A stretch of 64,000 bases of DNA from Paucibacter aquatile (GCF_002885975.1 NZ_POSP01000003.1:248001-312000); one strand, 5' to 3'; shown: positions 1 to 8,678, counted from the stretch's first letter. Notes: a model not told the origin generated them from the letters alone. Made by a program: numbers and translations.

Positions 1-743
1 CTGAATCGCCGACGTGGCCGGCAGCAGCAAGCGAGCCGCAGCGGGACACGCCGACGAGCTGCGAGCTGCTGCTGCATGCGCTGCCCGAGCCGCCCGATGC
101 TGCATGGCTGGCCGCCCGACTGCATCCGCAGGAGCTGCAACGCTGGCGCGGCATGGCCTGGCCCAAGCGTCGGCGCGAATGGCTGGCAGGCCGCTTGTGT
201 GCCAAATCTGCCCTGCGCCCCTGGTTGAGCGCCTCGGAGGCCGCACCAGACCGCCTGCTGATTGGCTGCGATGCGCTGTCGCGCCCTTGTCTGCCGGGCA
301 GCCCGCTGCACCTGAGCATCAGCCACAGCCGCCGCCGGGCCATGGCCGCGGCCGACTCCGCGCCGCTGGGACTGGACACCGAACTGCACGAGGCCGTGCG
401 CGCCCAGTCTCTGGAGATGCTCATCTCCGCGGACGAAAGCGCGCTCACGGCACAGCAGCTGGGCCTGAGCATCCACGAAGCCCGCACCGTGGTGTGGTGT
501 CTCAAGGAGGCACGATTCAAATGCCAGGGCCGGGGCAGCTTTGTGAGCCTGGCCCAGGGCTGGCGGCTGGAGGGCTGGAGCAGCGACGCCCAACCGCGCT
601 GGCGCCGCCAGTCGGCCTGGCCGCCGGCCCCGGCCGGGCGCCACTGGCACGTCCGATTGCACATCAACGAACACGAAGCCTGCGCCCTGGTCCACACCCG
701 GCCTGGTGCAGCGCCGTTTGAGGAGAGCCGCCATGCATGCTGA
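1..743 (+). CDS. 4'-phosphopantetheinyl transferase, Sfp type (5' end outside window)
   Basis: Transfers the phosphopantetheine arm of CoA to a serine of acyl or peptidyl carrier proteins, activating fatty acid, polyketide or peptide synthases in the cytoplasm. The frame is open from base 3. The first ATG is at 153, but the codons before it already read like the conserved N-terminal region (LHPQELQRWRG leading into RRREWLAGR), so the true start is upstream of the window. Sfp-family motifs follow: LHLSISHS, GLDTE with the metal-binding acidic residues, and WCLKEARFK. About 246 codons are visible, close to full length for the family. The stop overlaps the start of the next gene by 11 bases, so the two are probably translated together. 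A stand-alone Sfp-type enzyme beside an acyl-CoA dehydrogenase suggests the end of an NRPS or PKS cluster lying to the left; that part is inference. Confidence 0.88.
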   Translation, partial: ESPTWPAAASEPQRDTPTSCELLLHALPEPPDAAWLAARLHPQELQRWRGMAWPKRRREWLAGRLCAKSALRPWLSASEAAPDRLLIGCDALSRPCLPGSPLHLSISHSRRRAMAAADSAPLGLDTELHEAVRAQSLEMLISADESALTAQQLGLSIHEARTVVWCLKEARFKCQGRGSFVSLAQGWRLEGWSSDAQPRWRRQSAWPPAPAGRHWHVRLHINEHEACALVHTRPGAAPFEESRHAC

Positions 744-2499
744 GAGCCTGAAGCTGGCAGCGCAGTGGGAGCAAGAACTGGGCGATCCACGGCAGAGCGA
801 TGCGCTGCTGTGCTTTGCCGACACCTTGCGGGAGGATGAGGCCGAAGTCTTCCCCCAAACCAGCCTGGAACAGCTGCGGCGCCTGGGTCTGTTCGATCAA
901 CTGGTGCCAAGCCGTCTGGGCGGTCAGCTCCAGGAACCCGAGCGCATCCTGACCTTGTCCCGCATCCTGTCGCGCCGCGACCTGAGCACCGTGATCGCCT
1001 TCGGCCAGACCTTGCTCGGTTCCTTGCCAATCTGGCTGGCGGGCAGCCCCGCCCAGCAAGCGGCCCATGCACGCAGCCTCAGGGCCGGTGGGCTGGCTTG
1101 CCTGGCCCTGACCGAGCGAGCCCATGGCAGCGACATCCTCTCGACCGAGTTCCGCGTCGAAGCCGAGGCGGATGGGCAGCACCTGCGCATCCAGGGCGAA
1201 AAATGGCTGATCAACAACGGCAGCCGCGGCGCTTCTGCCACGGTGCTGGCCTGCCAGCACCACGCGGACGGTCGCAAGGAGCTGGTGCTGCTGCGCCTGA
1301 GCCGCCCCGAGCCTGATGCCGACCCCAGCTGGCACAGCCTGCCCAAGAACGCCACGCATGGCATCCGTGGGGCCGACATCAGCGGCTTTGCATTGCAGGA
1401 CCACCGTTGCCTGGCCGCCGATGTCAGCCTGCCGCGCCAGGAACCGGCCCTGAACCTGGTGCTCAAGACCTTGCAGATCTCGCGCATCCTGTGCGCAGGC
1501 TTTTCGCTGGGCGCCACCGACACCTTGCTGCGTCTCACCCTGGAGTTTGCGAGCCAGCGGCAGCTCTACGGCAAGACCGTCACGCAGATTCCCGCCGCCC
1601 GAGCCAAGCTGGCCCACAGCTACGCGCGCTTGCTGTGCAATGATCTGCTGGCCCAGGCCTGCACGCGAGCGATCGCTCGTCTACCCGCTGAATTGAGCGT
1701 TCTGTCGCCCATCTGCAAATACCAGCTTCCCGTCAGCTGCGAAGCGGTGGCCCGCGAACTGGCCCAGGTGCTGGGCGCCCGGCACTACCTGCGCAGCCAG
1801 GATGCGCTGGGCATGTTTCAAAAGATGGCGCGCGATCTGCAGGTGGTCAGCCTGTTTGACGGCAGCACGCAGGTCAATCTGGGCCTGCTCGCCGCCCAGC
1901 TGCGCCAATTGCAACCCACCCTGCTGCAATGCTGGCAAGAAGGCTCAAGCGCCCGCGAAGCGCTGCTTGAGGATGCGCGCGCCTTGTTGCGCAGCGAGGC
2001 CGCGGCCTGCGACTGGCCGGACAGCAAGGACCTGCGCCTGAGCAGCCAGGGCCAGGACCGTCTGATGCAGGCCTACCTGGTTTGGCGCCGCGAACCCGGT
2101 GCTTGTGAGGGCGCGGTCTCCGAGGAAGGCGCCGTGGCGTCCGCCTTGCACGCCCTCGACCAGCGGCTGCAGCAATGCCTGAGCGAGATCGAACAGCATT
2201 TCTGGGTGCAGCGCCTGCCCGTGGACAGCTGCGCAGCGCAGCAACTGGCCGTGGACTACGCCCGTCTCTGGTCCGCTTGTGCGCTGGCCCTGGCCTGGTC
2301 ATTCGCTCAGGAGTCCTCATCCACCGTGGCTGCACCACAGCTGGACAGCGATCTGCTGCTCGAAGGCTTGCGCCAGACCTTGCCCGACTTGCGCATCCCC
2401 GCCTGCGAAGCCCGCGATCAACGCCTGCTCGAAGCTGCCTTGTCTTGCGTGAAACAGCGCCGCCTGTTCTCGCTCTCGCCGCTGCCGGCTGCCTGGTAA
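733..2499 (+). CDS. acyl-CoA dehydrogenase family protein with extra C-terminal domain
   Basis: A flavoprotein of the acyl-CoA dehydrogenase fold, 588 aa. The first 390 residues carry the family pattern: the FAD-contacting stretch LALTERAHGSDI, then GEKWLINNG, and the C-terminal helical domain with ASQRQLYGKTV. The segment that normally holds the catalytic glutamate (YEGT in medium-chain enzymes) reads SLFDGSTQVN, with aspartate in its place. About 190 further residues, with no domain I recognise, follow the dehydrogenase core; ordinary enzymes are about 380 aa. The start at 733 is preferred to a longer frame from 706 because a GAGGAGA ribosome binding site lies just before it. It overlaps the phosphopantetheinyl transferase gene, which suggests action on carrier-protein-bound acyl chains in secondary metabolism rather than in beta-oxidation. 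The substrate is unknown. Confidence 0.82.
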   Translation: MHAESLKLAAQWEQELGDPRQSDALLCFADTLREDEAEVFPQTSLEQLRRLGLFDQLVPSRLGGQLQEPERILTLSRILSRRDLSTVIAFGQTLLGSLPIWLAGSPAQQAAHARSLRAGGLACLALTERAHGSDILSTEFRVEAEADGQHLRIQGEKWLINNGSRGASATVLACQHHADGRKELVLLRLSRPEPDADPSWHSLPKNATHGIRGADISGFALQDHRCLAADVSLPRQEPALNLVLKTLQISRILCAGFSLGATDTLLRLTLEFASQRQLYGKTVTQIPAARAKLAHSYARLLCNDLLAQACTRAIARLPAELSVLSPICKYQLPVSCEAVARELAQVLGARHYLRSQDALGMFQKMARDLQVVSLFDGSTQVNLGLLAAQLRQLQPTLLQCWQEGSSAREALLEDARALLRSEAAACDWPDSKDLRLSSQGQDRLMQAYLVWRREPGACEGAVSEEGAVASALHALDQRLQQCLSEIEQHFWVQRLPVDSCAAQQLAVDYARLWSACALALAWSFAQESSSTVAAPQLDSDLLLEGLRQTLPDLRIPACEARDQRLLEAALSCVKQRRLFSLSPLPAAW

Positions 2500-2559
2500 T
2501 GCCTGGGCCCGGAAGCAATCTCCACCTCTCGTAGCCTCCCTCAACAAAGGAAACTGTCG

Positions 2560-3570
2560 ATGCGAATTCAACACACCCTGGTCGCCCTGGCCGCCCTTCT
2601 CTCCCTGCCCAGCGCCCAGGCCGGCTGGGATCCGGTGGTCACCGGCGGCCAGTACATCGTCACCGTGGAATATGGCGGTGGCAGCGTCAGCGTCAGCGAA
2701 GGCCGCAACCAATACGGCCCCCTGGCCCGCACCGCCGGTGAGCTGCGCGCGATACCGTTTCAGATGGAAAACGGTCTCAACAGCTTCATGCGCAGCTATG
2801 CCAGCAGCAATGGCGTGAACTTCCAACGCGGCTCGCTCAGCGGCGATCTGCGTCTGCAGATCAGCCCGCAAGGCAATGGTCTGATGCGCACCACCCTCAG
2901 CGGTGTGAGCTACAACGCATGGACCCAGTTCTCGGGCAAGAAGTGGGGCATCATCCGCTTCAACTGCGTCAGCCACCTGTCCCTGGCGAACATCTCGGTG
3001 GGCGCGAGCTACAACGTCAGCAATGGGCAGGTGCCCAGCAGCAGCATCATGCTCGATGGTCAGCCGAACTCATCCACCGACTGCGATTCCAACCTCAGCT
3101 GGATCCTGCCGGTGGTCGGCAACTTCATCATCCGCAAGGTCGAAGGTCAGATCGACCAAGCCGTGCTGCAGGGCCTGCAAGGCACGCTGGGGCAAGGCAA
3201 CCAAGCTCTGTTCTACGGGCGTGACAATCTGCAGCTCACCGGCCTGACACGACTGATCTCGGCCGATCGCCAGGTCACATTGCCAAACGGTCAGCAGTTC
3301 CCGATCGGCCAGTATGTACACAACAACCTGGCATATCTGCTGGGCAATGCACAGGTGACCGTGCAGTTGGGCAAGGGGGCCATCGTGCCGGACACCCATT
3401 GGGGCGGCGGCGAACCGGGCTACTACCAGGTCCAAGGCGATCACCTGAATCTGCAGATCTCCGTGCCCGGTCTGAGCTTCAGCGTGCGCTTGCACGAGCA
3501 GGTTCAGTTGGAATGGAACTGGAACGGCCGTTGCGGTCCCAATTCGGACATGACCTGCCACATTCCCTGA
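2560..3570 (+). CDS. secreted protein of unknown function
   Basis: A 336-aa protein with a clear Sec signal peptide (MRIQHTLVALAALLSLPSAQA, cleavage expected after AQA near residue 21-22) and no later membrane segment, so it is exported to the periplasm or beyond. A good ribosome binding site (AAAGGAA) lies about 8 bases before the ATG. The mature part is rich in Gly, Ser, Asn and Gln and in alternating beta-type sequence. It has cysteines in NCVSH, TDCDS and, at the very end, GRCGPNSDMTCHIP, which could form disulfides. I do not recognise the family. It follows the acyl-CoA dehydrogenase gene by 60 bases with no terminator between, so it may be co-transcribed. Its 3' end converges on luxR, 11 bases away. 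Confidence 0.75.
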   Translation: MRIQHTLVALAALLSLPSAQAGWDPVVTGGQYIVTVEYGGGSVSVSEGRNQYGPLARTAGELRAIPFQMENGLNSFMRSYASSNGVNFQRGSLSGDLRLQISPQGNGLMRTTLSGVSYNAWTQFSGKKWGIIRFNCVSHLSLANISVGASYNVSNGQVPSSSIMLDGQPNSSTDCDSNLSWILPVVGNFIIRKVEGQIDQAVLQGLQGTLGQGNQALFYGRDNLQLTGLTRLISADRQVTLPNGQQFPIGQYVHNNLAYLLGNAQVTVQLGKGAIVPDTHWGGGEPGYYQVQGDHLNLQISVPGLSFSVRLHEQVQLEWNWNGRCGPNSDMTCHIP

Positions 3571-3581
3571 GCGTCTTCAGC

Positions 3582-4295
3582 TCAGTTCAGCAAACCCAGC
3601 AAGGCCGCCTGCACCACCGCAGCGGTCTTGTTGCTGGCGCGCAGCTTGGCCATCGAGTTCTTGATGTGGAAGTTCACCGTGTTCTCGGACACGGTCAGGA
3701 TGGTGGCGATCTCTCCCGATGTCTTGCCATCCGCGCTCCACTTGAGCACTTCCAGCTCTCGTGTGCTCAAGGCCGCTTCGCGCCCGGGAGCATGGCGACG
3801 CTTCAAAAGCCGAGACAGGCTTTGATGCGCGACGCAGACCAACCAGCGCAGCTTGACTTCCTCCTGGTCCAGCCAGCGCTGTGACAGCGGCTCTTCGCTG
3901 CGCGCCAGAGTCAGCATGCCACCCACGCCGAAGGCATCGAGGCTGGACTGGGCCCAACCATGACGCAAGCCATGGTCCTGGGCATCACGCCAGAGTTTCA
4001 GGGCGTTCACGAACACCGCGTCAGCCCAGACCAGAGGCTGCAGGCTTTGCCGACAATGCAGCACGGTCGGATCGATCTTGAGGTAGTTCTCCTGCGCATA
4101 GTGCTGTTGCCAGCGGGCCGGATAGTTGTTCAGCATCACCGTCTTGGGATTGCTGAAGGAACGAGGGATCCGCATGCCATAGGCGCAATAGTCGAAGCCC
4201 AGGTCACGCGCAGCACCACCCAGCCGTTGCAGCATCATGTGCTCGCAATCGGCGTCATGCGCCACACGCAACAGTTCCTCCTGCCAAACTTTCAT
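3582..4295 (-). CDS. LuxR-family quorum-sensing regulator (AHL-binding type)
   Basis: A 237-aa transcription regulator. The N-terminal half shows the acyl-homoserine-lactone pocket signature in order: W and Y in ARWQQHYAQENYLKIDP, the Asp-Pro pair, then W in PLVWADAVF. The C-terminal half is a LuxR/GerE helix-turn-helix (LSTRELEVLKWSADGKTSGEIATILTV, then VNFHIKN). The start at 4295 is chosen over a frame beginning at 4478: it has a GGGGGAG ribosome binding site, gives the usual family length, and leaves a lux-box-like palindrome in the upstream DNA. No luxI synthase is seen in the window, so this is either a solo regulator or its synthase lies elsewhere. Likely targets are itself and the exported carboxypeptidase at 6253-8577, both of which carry the same palindrome. 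Confidence 0.9.
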   Translation of the reverse strand: MKVWQEELLRVAHDADCEHMMLQRLGGAARDLGFDYCAYGMRIPRSFSNPKTVMLNNYPARWQQHYAQENYLKIDPTVLHCRQSLQPLVWADAVFVNALKLWRDAQDHGLRHGWAQSSLDAFGVGGMLTLARSEEPLSQRWLDQEEVKLRWLVCVAHQSLSRLLKRRHAPGREAALSTRELEVLKWSADGKTSGEIATILTVSENTVNFHIKNSMAKLRASNKTAAVVQAALLGLLN

Positions 4296-4366
4296 CGCTC
4301 CCCCAAGGCTGCTTCGGACACCCAAACAATGGCTGCCCCAGCATACCTGGGGGTCTGAGCCCATCG

Positions 4367-4386
4367 CCATGTAAACCCTTACAGTT
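4367..4386 (-). promoter_or_regulatory. lux-box-like operator upstream of luxR
   Basis: On the minus strand this reads AACTGTAAGGGTTTACATGG, a dyad (TGTAA-4-TTACA on the plus strand) resembling the 20-base lux box. It lies 72-91 bases before the luxR start codon, where autoregulation would be expected. It matches the palindrome at 8679-8698 at 14 of 20 positions. A second dyad, CCCCAG-5-CTGGGG, lies at 4336-4352 between this box and the gene. Confidence 0.6.
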
Positions 4387-4531
4387 GCCCTGCCCCTTTC
4401 GCAAGCAGACGTAACGGCTGGGTCCAGCGCGTACCCAACGAAACGGCGGTCCATGATCCGGACGGCCTCTGCGTGCAAGACAGTCGCATGAAGGCACGCT
4501 CGGAACGGGCTCCTTGAGCGCGAGGCTTCCC

Positions 4532-5092
4532 CTAGAACGGCAGCTCGGCCTGCCGACCGGGACGATCGGCGGTGGCTCTAGCCTCCAGGCGCAGAAGCGC
4601 CAGCTTGGTATGCAAGCCCCCATGGGCCGAAAAACCGCCGGCAGCACTGCCACGGGCCAGGACGCGGTGGCAGGGAACGATGGGCGCAAAAGGGTTGTGG
4701 CCCTCGGCCTGCCCCACGGCGCGCGCGGCACCGGGCTGGCCCAGCTGCGCAGCCAGTTCGCCATAGCTCAAGGTCTGGCCCAGCGGGATCAGGCGCGTCT
4801 GCGCGAGCACTTGGCGCTGGAACTCGGGCAGCGCGCTGTCATCCAGCACGATGGCCAACAACTCCTGATCGTCATTCAGCTGACCCGACAGCAGGCGCTG
4901 CACCGCCCGCACGGCCGCGGCGATCACGGGCGGCAGTTGATCGGTCTCACGCCCGGCAGGAAAACGCTGGCGCAGACGGTCGCGGCTCAGATTGGGCGTG
5001 GCTTCGGGCAGCTGGCTGCCACAGACCCCGCGCTCATTCCAGGCAATGCCGCAACGGCCCAGGGCGGTGTCGAAGCCATGCAGCCAGATCAT
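4532..5092 (-). CDS. ogt: methylated-DNA--protein-cysteine methyltransferase
   Basis: Suicide DNA-repair protein of 186 aa that moves the methyl group from O6-methylguanine or O4-methylthymine to its own cysteine. The active-site motif is present as IVPCHRVLA, followed by the recognition segment GGFSAHGGLHTKLALLRLE. The helix-turn-helix entry LGQTLSYGELAAQLG precedes it. The start at 5092 (MIWLHGFDTALGRCG) lies 7 bases after the dusA stop, so the two genes are very likely co-transcribed. A longer upstream frame exists but runs antiparallel to no family sequence and through dusA, so it was discarded. No Ada-type regulatory domain is attached. 236 bases with no gene separate it from luxR. Confidence 0.93.
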   Translation of the reverse strand: MIWLHGFDTALGRCGIAWNERGVCGSQLPEATPNLSRDRLRQRFPAGRETDQLPPVIAAAVRAVQRLLSGQLNDDQELLAIVLDDSALPEFQRQVLAQTRLIPLGQTLSYGELAAQLGQPGAARAVGQAEGHNPFAPIVPCHRVLARGSAAGGFSAHGGLHTKLALLRLEARATADRPGRQAELPF

Positions 5093-5099
5093 CAAGGCT

Positions 5100-6203
5100 T
5101 CAGGCTGCGGTGGCGCTGACACCGGCCTCGGCCGCCAACTTCTCGGCCGCCTTCTCAGCGACATGAGCCGCCACGCCGATGCGCGCCTGCGTGGCGATCT
5201 CAGCCACGGCGCGGGGCGCCAGGGTTTTGTACTGATGGTCGGACCAAATCTGGCGCCAGCGGCGCGAACCGGCCTGGCCGTTCCACAAGCCCAGGGCGTG
5301 GCGCATGGCCTGGGGCCAGCTGGCATAGGGGGCCGACGCGACATGGCGCTCCAGATAGAGCAGCCAGTCGGCCTCGACCTGCTCGCGCGACAAGGCCGGG
5401 TTGGGCGTGCCGAAGAAGCGGCGGTCCCAGTCCACCATCTGCCAAGGCTCGTGGTAAGCCTGACGGCCCACCATCACGCCGTCCACATGCTGGAGCTGCT
5501 CGGCAATCTCCTCATCGGTCTTGATGCCACCGTTGAGCACGAGGGTCAGCGCAGGGAAGTCGCGCTTGAGCTGGTGCACCAGTTCGTAGCGCAGCGGCGG
5601 GATCTCACGGTTCTCTTTCGGCGACAGGCCTTGCAGCCAGGCGTTGCGGGCATGGACGATGAAGACCTCGCAGCCGGCCTCGGCGATCTGGCCGACGAAA
5701 TCACGCACGAAGTCGTAGCTCTCAATTCTGTCGATGCCAATGCGGTGCTTGACCGTGACCGGGATGCTCACCGCATCGCGCATGGCCTTGACGCCATCGG
5801 CCACCAGGGCCGGCTCGGCCATCAGGCAGGCGCCAAATGCTCCGCGCTGCACCCGCTCGCTCGGGCAGCCGCAGTTGAGGTTGACTTCGTCATAACCCCA
5901 TTGCTCAGCCAGCTTGGCGCAGGCCGCCAGATCGGCCGGCTCCGAGCCACCGAGCTGCAAGGCAACCTGATGCTCTTCGGGGTTGAAGTCGAGATGCCGC
6001 GCCTGATCGCCGTGCAACAAGGCGCCAGTCGTCACCATCTCGGTGTAGAGCCGGGTCTGGCGGGTCAGCAGGCGATGGAAGGTCCGGCAATGCCGGTCCG
6101 TCCAATCCAACATGGGGGCGACCGAGAGCCGCCAAGGGCTGATCGTGGACGAGTCGGTCGAGGCCGGGAAAGCGGCGGGAGCAAAAGTGGGCGCGGTATT
6201 CAC
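5100..6203 (-). CDS. dusA: tRNA-dihydrouridine(20/20a) synthase
   Basis: FMN enzyme that reduces uridine 20/20a in the tRNA D-loop to dihydrouridine. 367 aa, normal for DusA with a slightly extended C-terminus. The TIM-barrel motifs are visible in order: SVAPMLDWTDRHCR near residue 28, then YTEMVTTGALLHGD, then NLNCGCPSERVQ with the catalytic cysteine, then VKHRIGID, then FIVHARNAWLQGLSPKENREIPPL, and GGIKTDEE with the FMN phosphate site. The DusA-specific ARNAWLQGLSPKENR stretch separates it from DusB and DusC. It is the first gene of a short operon with ogt. Upstream, 49 bases separate it from the end of the carboxypeptidase gene on the same strand; no convincing terminator was seen there. 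Confidence 0.95.
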   Translation of the reverse strand: MNTAPTFAPAAFPASTDSSTISPWRLSVAPMLDWTDRHCRTFHRLLTRQTRLYTEMVTTGALLHGDQARHLDFNPEEHQVALQLGGSEPADLAACAKLAEQWGYDEVNLNCGCPSERVQRGAFGACLMAEPALVADGVKAMRDAVSIPVTVKHRIGIDRIESYDFVRDFVGQIAEAGCEVFIVHARNAWLQGLSPKENREIPPLRYELVHQLKRDFPALTLVLNGGIKTDEEIAEQLQHVDGVMVGRQAYHEPWQMVDWDRRFFGTPNPALSREQVEADWLLYLERHVASAPYASWPQAMRHALGLWNGQAGSRRWRQIWSDHQYKTLAPRAVAEIATQARIGVAAHVAEKAAEKLAAEAGVSATAA

Positions 6204-6252
6204 CGCCCAATTATCCCAAAGCCCGCTTCCCCGGCGCCGAGCGCCCTCGCCT

Positions 6253-8577
6253 TCAGGGTGTGAAACTCACGTTCAGAGTCAGCCCCGAGTAGGCGGCGTA
6301 GGCGTACAGGCCGATGTAAACCCAACCAGCCACCGGGCTGGCGATGCTGCAGGTCTCGGTGTTGGTCGAGCCATTCTTGCGGCAGCTGTAGCTGCTCAGG
6401 CTGGGTTGGCTGCCGTTCTGGGTGTAGAGATCCATATCGCCGCTGCCGCCACTGCCCTTGACGACCAGATTGCGCGCACCGCTGGGGATGGCAAGCTTGT
6501 AGTAGCGCCAACTGCCTCTGGCGCCGCTGAGGCCGCTGACCGTCTGGCCGTTGCTGAGCACCGGCACGTTGTCGGCGCTGAGCACCAGGGGCTTGCTCAA
6601 GCTGTTGCTCTTGCCCTCGTTGTCGGTCACCGTCAGGCTGACCGTGTAGCTGCCGGCCGCCGCGTAGGCATGGCTGGGGTTGGCGGCGCTGCTGGTGGCA
6701 CCGTCGCCGAAGTTCCAGCTGCGCGAGGCGATGCTGCCATCGGCATCGCTGCTGCGGTCGGTGAAGCTGACGTTGAGGCCGTTGATGCTGGTGTCAAAGG
6801 CAGCCACCGGCGCCGTGCCGCCGCTGCCATCGCTGATGTTCAGGAACACCGCGCTGAGAGCGCCCCAGTTGCCCGCCGCGTCGCGGCCGCGCACATAGAC
6901 CAGGTGCTTGCCGGGCGCCAGGCCGGTGGTGTCGAGGCTGGCGCGCACGGCTTCGCTGCTGCTGTTGAAGCTGCCGTCGCTGGCCTGAAGCGCACGCGGC
7001 GTGGCACCGGCCACCCAAGGCGGGGTGTCGATGTAAGCCTCGGCAGCGGACACGGCCTGGGTCGGCTCGGCACCATTGCTGTTGTTGTAGCGGCTGTCGT
7101 CCACGGTGGCGCTGAGGGCCACCTGAGTGCCCGTCGGCACGCCGCTGCTGCTGGCGTTGCCGGCCAGAGCGAGGCTCAGCACATCAGGCCCGGCCGGGGT
7201 TTGATAGGGCGTGCGCACCACCTTGGCGGCATAGATCAGGGCCGGCAGATTGCCGGGCAGCACGGTGCTGTTGTAGTAGCTGCATTGCTCGAAGAAGGCC
7301 GTGCCCAGCTCGAAGGTGAAGGCCGCCACACCGAGCTCACCGTAGCTCGGGCCATCGCTGGTGCCATCGGTCTCGTACAGGCTCAGCGAGCGCTGCGGCG
7401 TGTGGTTGTTCCAGTAGGCGAACTTGCGCCCCAAGGTGGCCAGTTGCTTGTCGTTGCCGGCCACCACCCCATTGGTGCCCCAGGGCCAGAGCAAGAGGCG
7501 ACCGTGGCTGTGGATGTCCAGATGGATGCCCGAGGTGTCCAGCGGTGCGGCATCGGCGCGGTTGGGGCCACGGCGATCGGGCCAGAGGCTGCGGATGTAG
7601 GCCTCCACGGCCTGGGTCTCAGGCTCGGAGGCCGCGCTGGGACCGCGGTAGGTTTCGTTGCAGGCGCTGCCGCTGGAGCCTGCGCCATTGGTGCTGTTCC
7701 ACTGGAATGTGAAGTTGCGGTTCAGGTCAGCACCGCGGCTGTTGCTGGTGGCGCCGCAGTAGGCGGTGTTGGTGTTCTTGCGCCAGAGCAGGCCGCTTTC
7801 CGCCTTCTTGCGGCCATCGGGGTTGGTGGCCAGCAAGAGGTGGATCTCGTGGTGATCGAGGATCCAGGTCGCGTCGGCATCGACGCCGTAACCATTGACC
7901 AGACGCTTGGCGAACTCCAGCACCAAGGGGGTGGTCGTGTACTCGCGGGCATGGATGCCGGCATTGACGAAGAGGCGCGGCTTGTTGGTCGGGCCGGCGC
8001 TGTTGCCGAGCTTGAGCACGCGCAGATCGTAGCCGCCGCTGGCGCGGGTCTTTTGCCAGCTGTCGCCGATGTCCACCCAGCGTGCCAGCTGAGGCTTGGC
8101 CGCGATCAAGGCGTCACCCTCGGCAAACACCTCTTCCACCGTGGGATAGCAGCTGTAGCTGGGAATGCCGGCGAAGCTGGGCACCAGCGCCTTGCCCAGG
8201 CTGCGGCGCCGCTCGGCCAGCTCGGCGCTTTCACGCGCGGCCTGGGCCTGCTGTTCGGGCAGCCATTGTTCATCGACCTGAAGGCGGAAACCCAGGGCGC
8301 GCAGTTCACGCGCCTCGTTCGCATCGGCCAGCACGACCAAGTAGCCCAGCTCGTACTTGGATTCCAGGGTGTCAAAGCGGCTATGGGCAATGCCCTGGGC
8401 CAGGCGCAGATCCTTGAAGTAGGCCCGATAGACCGTGCGAAGGTTCTCGGCTGCAGACGCTTTGGCCGACGCCGGACTGGCGGGTGCATCATGCGCCTGC
8501 ACCATGAACGACGGCGAGAGCAGAAGGCCGCTGAACAGCGAGGTCAGCAGCCAGACCGAGGGGCGAATTGCAGGCAT
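6253..8577 (-). CDS. exported M14 zinc carboxypeptidase with PKD and PPC domains
   Basis: A 774-aa secreted metallo-carboxypeptidase. A Sec signal peptide occupies residues 1-28. The peptidase M14 domain spans roughly 140-455: zinc ligands H209 and E212 in GIHAREY, the substrate-binding NRNF near 286-289, the third ligand H356 in LDIHSHGR, and the catalytic E423 in FTFELGT. A PKD domain lies at about 588-665 (SWNFGDG) and a C-terminal prepeptidase (PPC) domain at about 675-774 (KLAIPSGARNLVV, GDMDLYT), both typical of extracellular proteases. The start at 8577 has an AAGGAGAA ribosome binding site. Upstream are a 29-base inverted repeat (8597-8625) and a lux-box-like palindrome (8679-8698). 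It is therefore probably quorum-regulated and releases amino acids from external peptides. Confidence 0.93.
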   Translation of the reverse strand: MPAIRPSVWLLTSLFSGLLLSPSFMVQAHDAPASPASAKASAAENLRTVYRAYFKDLRLAQGIAHSRFDTLESKYELGYLVVLADANEARELRALGFRLQVDEQWLPEQQAQAARESAELAERRRSLGKALVPSFAGIPSYSCYPTVEEVFAEGDALIAAKPQLARWVDIGDSWQKTRASGGYDLRVLKLGNSAGPTNKPRLFVNAGIHAREYTTTPLVLEFAKRLVNGYGVDADATWILDHHEIHLLLATNPDGRKKAESGLLWRKNTNTAYCGATSNSRGADLNRNFTFQWNSTNGAGSSGSACNETYRGPSAASEPETQAVEAYIRSLWPDRRGPNRADAAPLDTSGIHLDIHSHGRLLLWPWGTNGVVAGNDKQLATLGRKFAYWNNHTPQRSLSLYETDGTSDGPSYGELGVAAFTFELGTAFFEQCSYYNSTVLPGNLPALIYAAKVVRTPYQTPAGPDVLSLALAGNASSSGVPTGTQVALSATVDDSRYNNSNGAEPTQAVSAAEAYIDTPPWVAGATPRALQASDGSFNSSSEAVRASLDTTGLAPGKHLVYVRGRDAAGNWGALSAVFLNISDGSGGTAPVAAFDTSINGLNVSFTDRSSDADGSIASRSWNFGDGATSSAANPSHAYAAAGSYTVSLTVTDNEGKSNSLSKPLVLSADNVPVLSNGQTVSGLSGARGSWRYYKLAIPSGARNLVVKGSGGSGDMDLYTQNGSQPSLSSYSCRKNGSTNTETCSIASPVAGWVYIGLYAYAAYSGLTLNVSFTP

Positions 8578-8596
8578 CGAGCTTCTCCTTCGCGAA

Positions 8597-8625
8597 CTGC
8601 CCATCCATGGGCCATGGATGGGCAG
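8597..8625. repeat. perfect 14-base inverted repeat before the carboxypeptidase start
   Basis: Arms CTGCCCATCCATGG and CCATGGATGGGCAG with a single G between them. It sits immediately upstream of the ribosome binding site of the carboxypeptidase gene, 20-48 bases before the ATG, and downstream of the lux-box-like site. It has no T-run, so it is not an ordinary terminator. It could be an operator for a dimeric repressor or a 5'-UTR hairpin that affects mRNA stability or translation. Confidence 0.7.
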
Positions 8626-8678
8626 TGTGCGCAGCCGGCTGGGCCAACGCGCAAGGAGAAACCCTCAAATCGGGCCGA

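Noticed and set aside
4296..4478. A 61-residue N-terminal extension of LuxR
   Set aside because: It has no LuxR-family sequence, lacks a better ribosome binding site, and would translate the lux-box-like operator.
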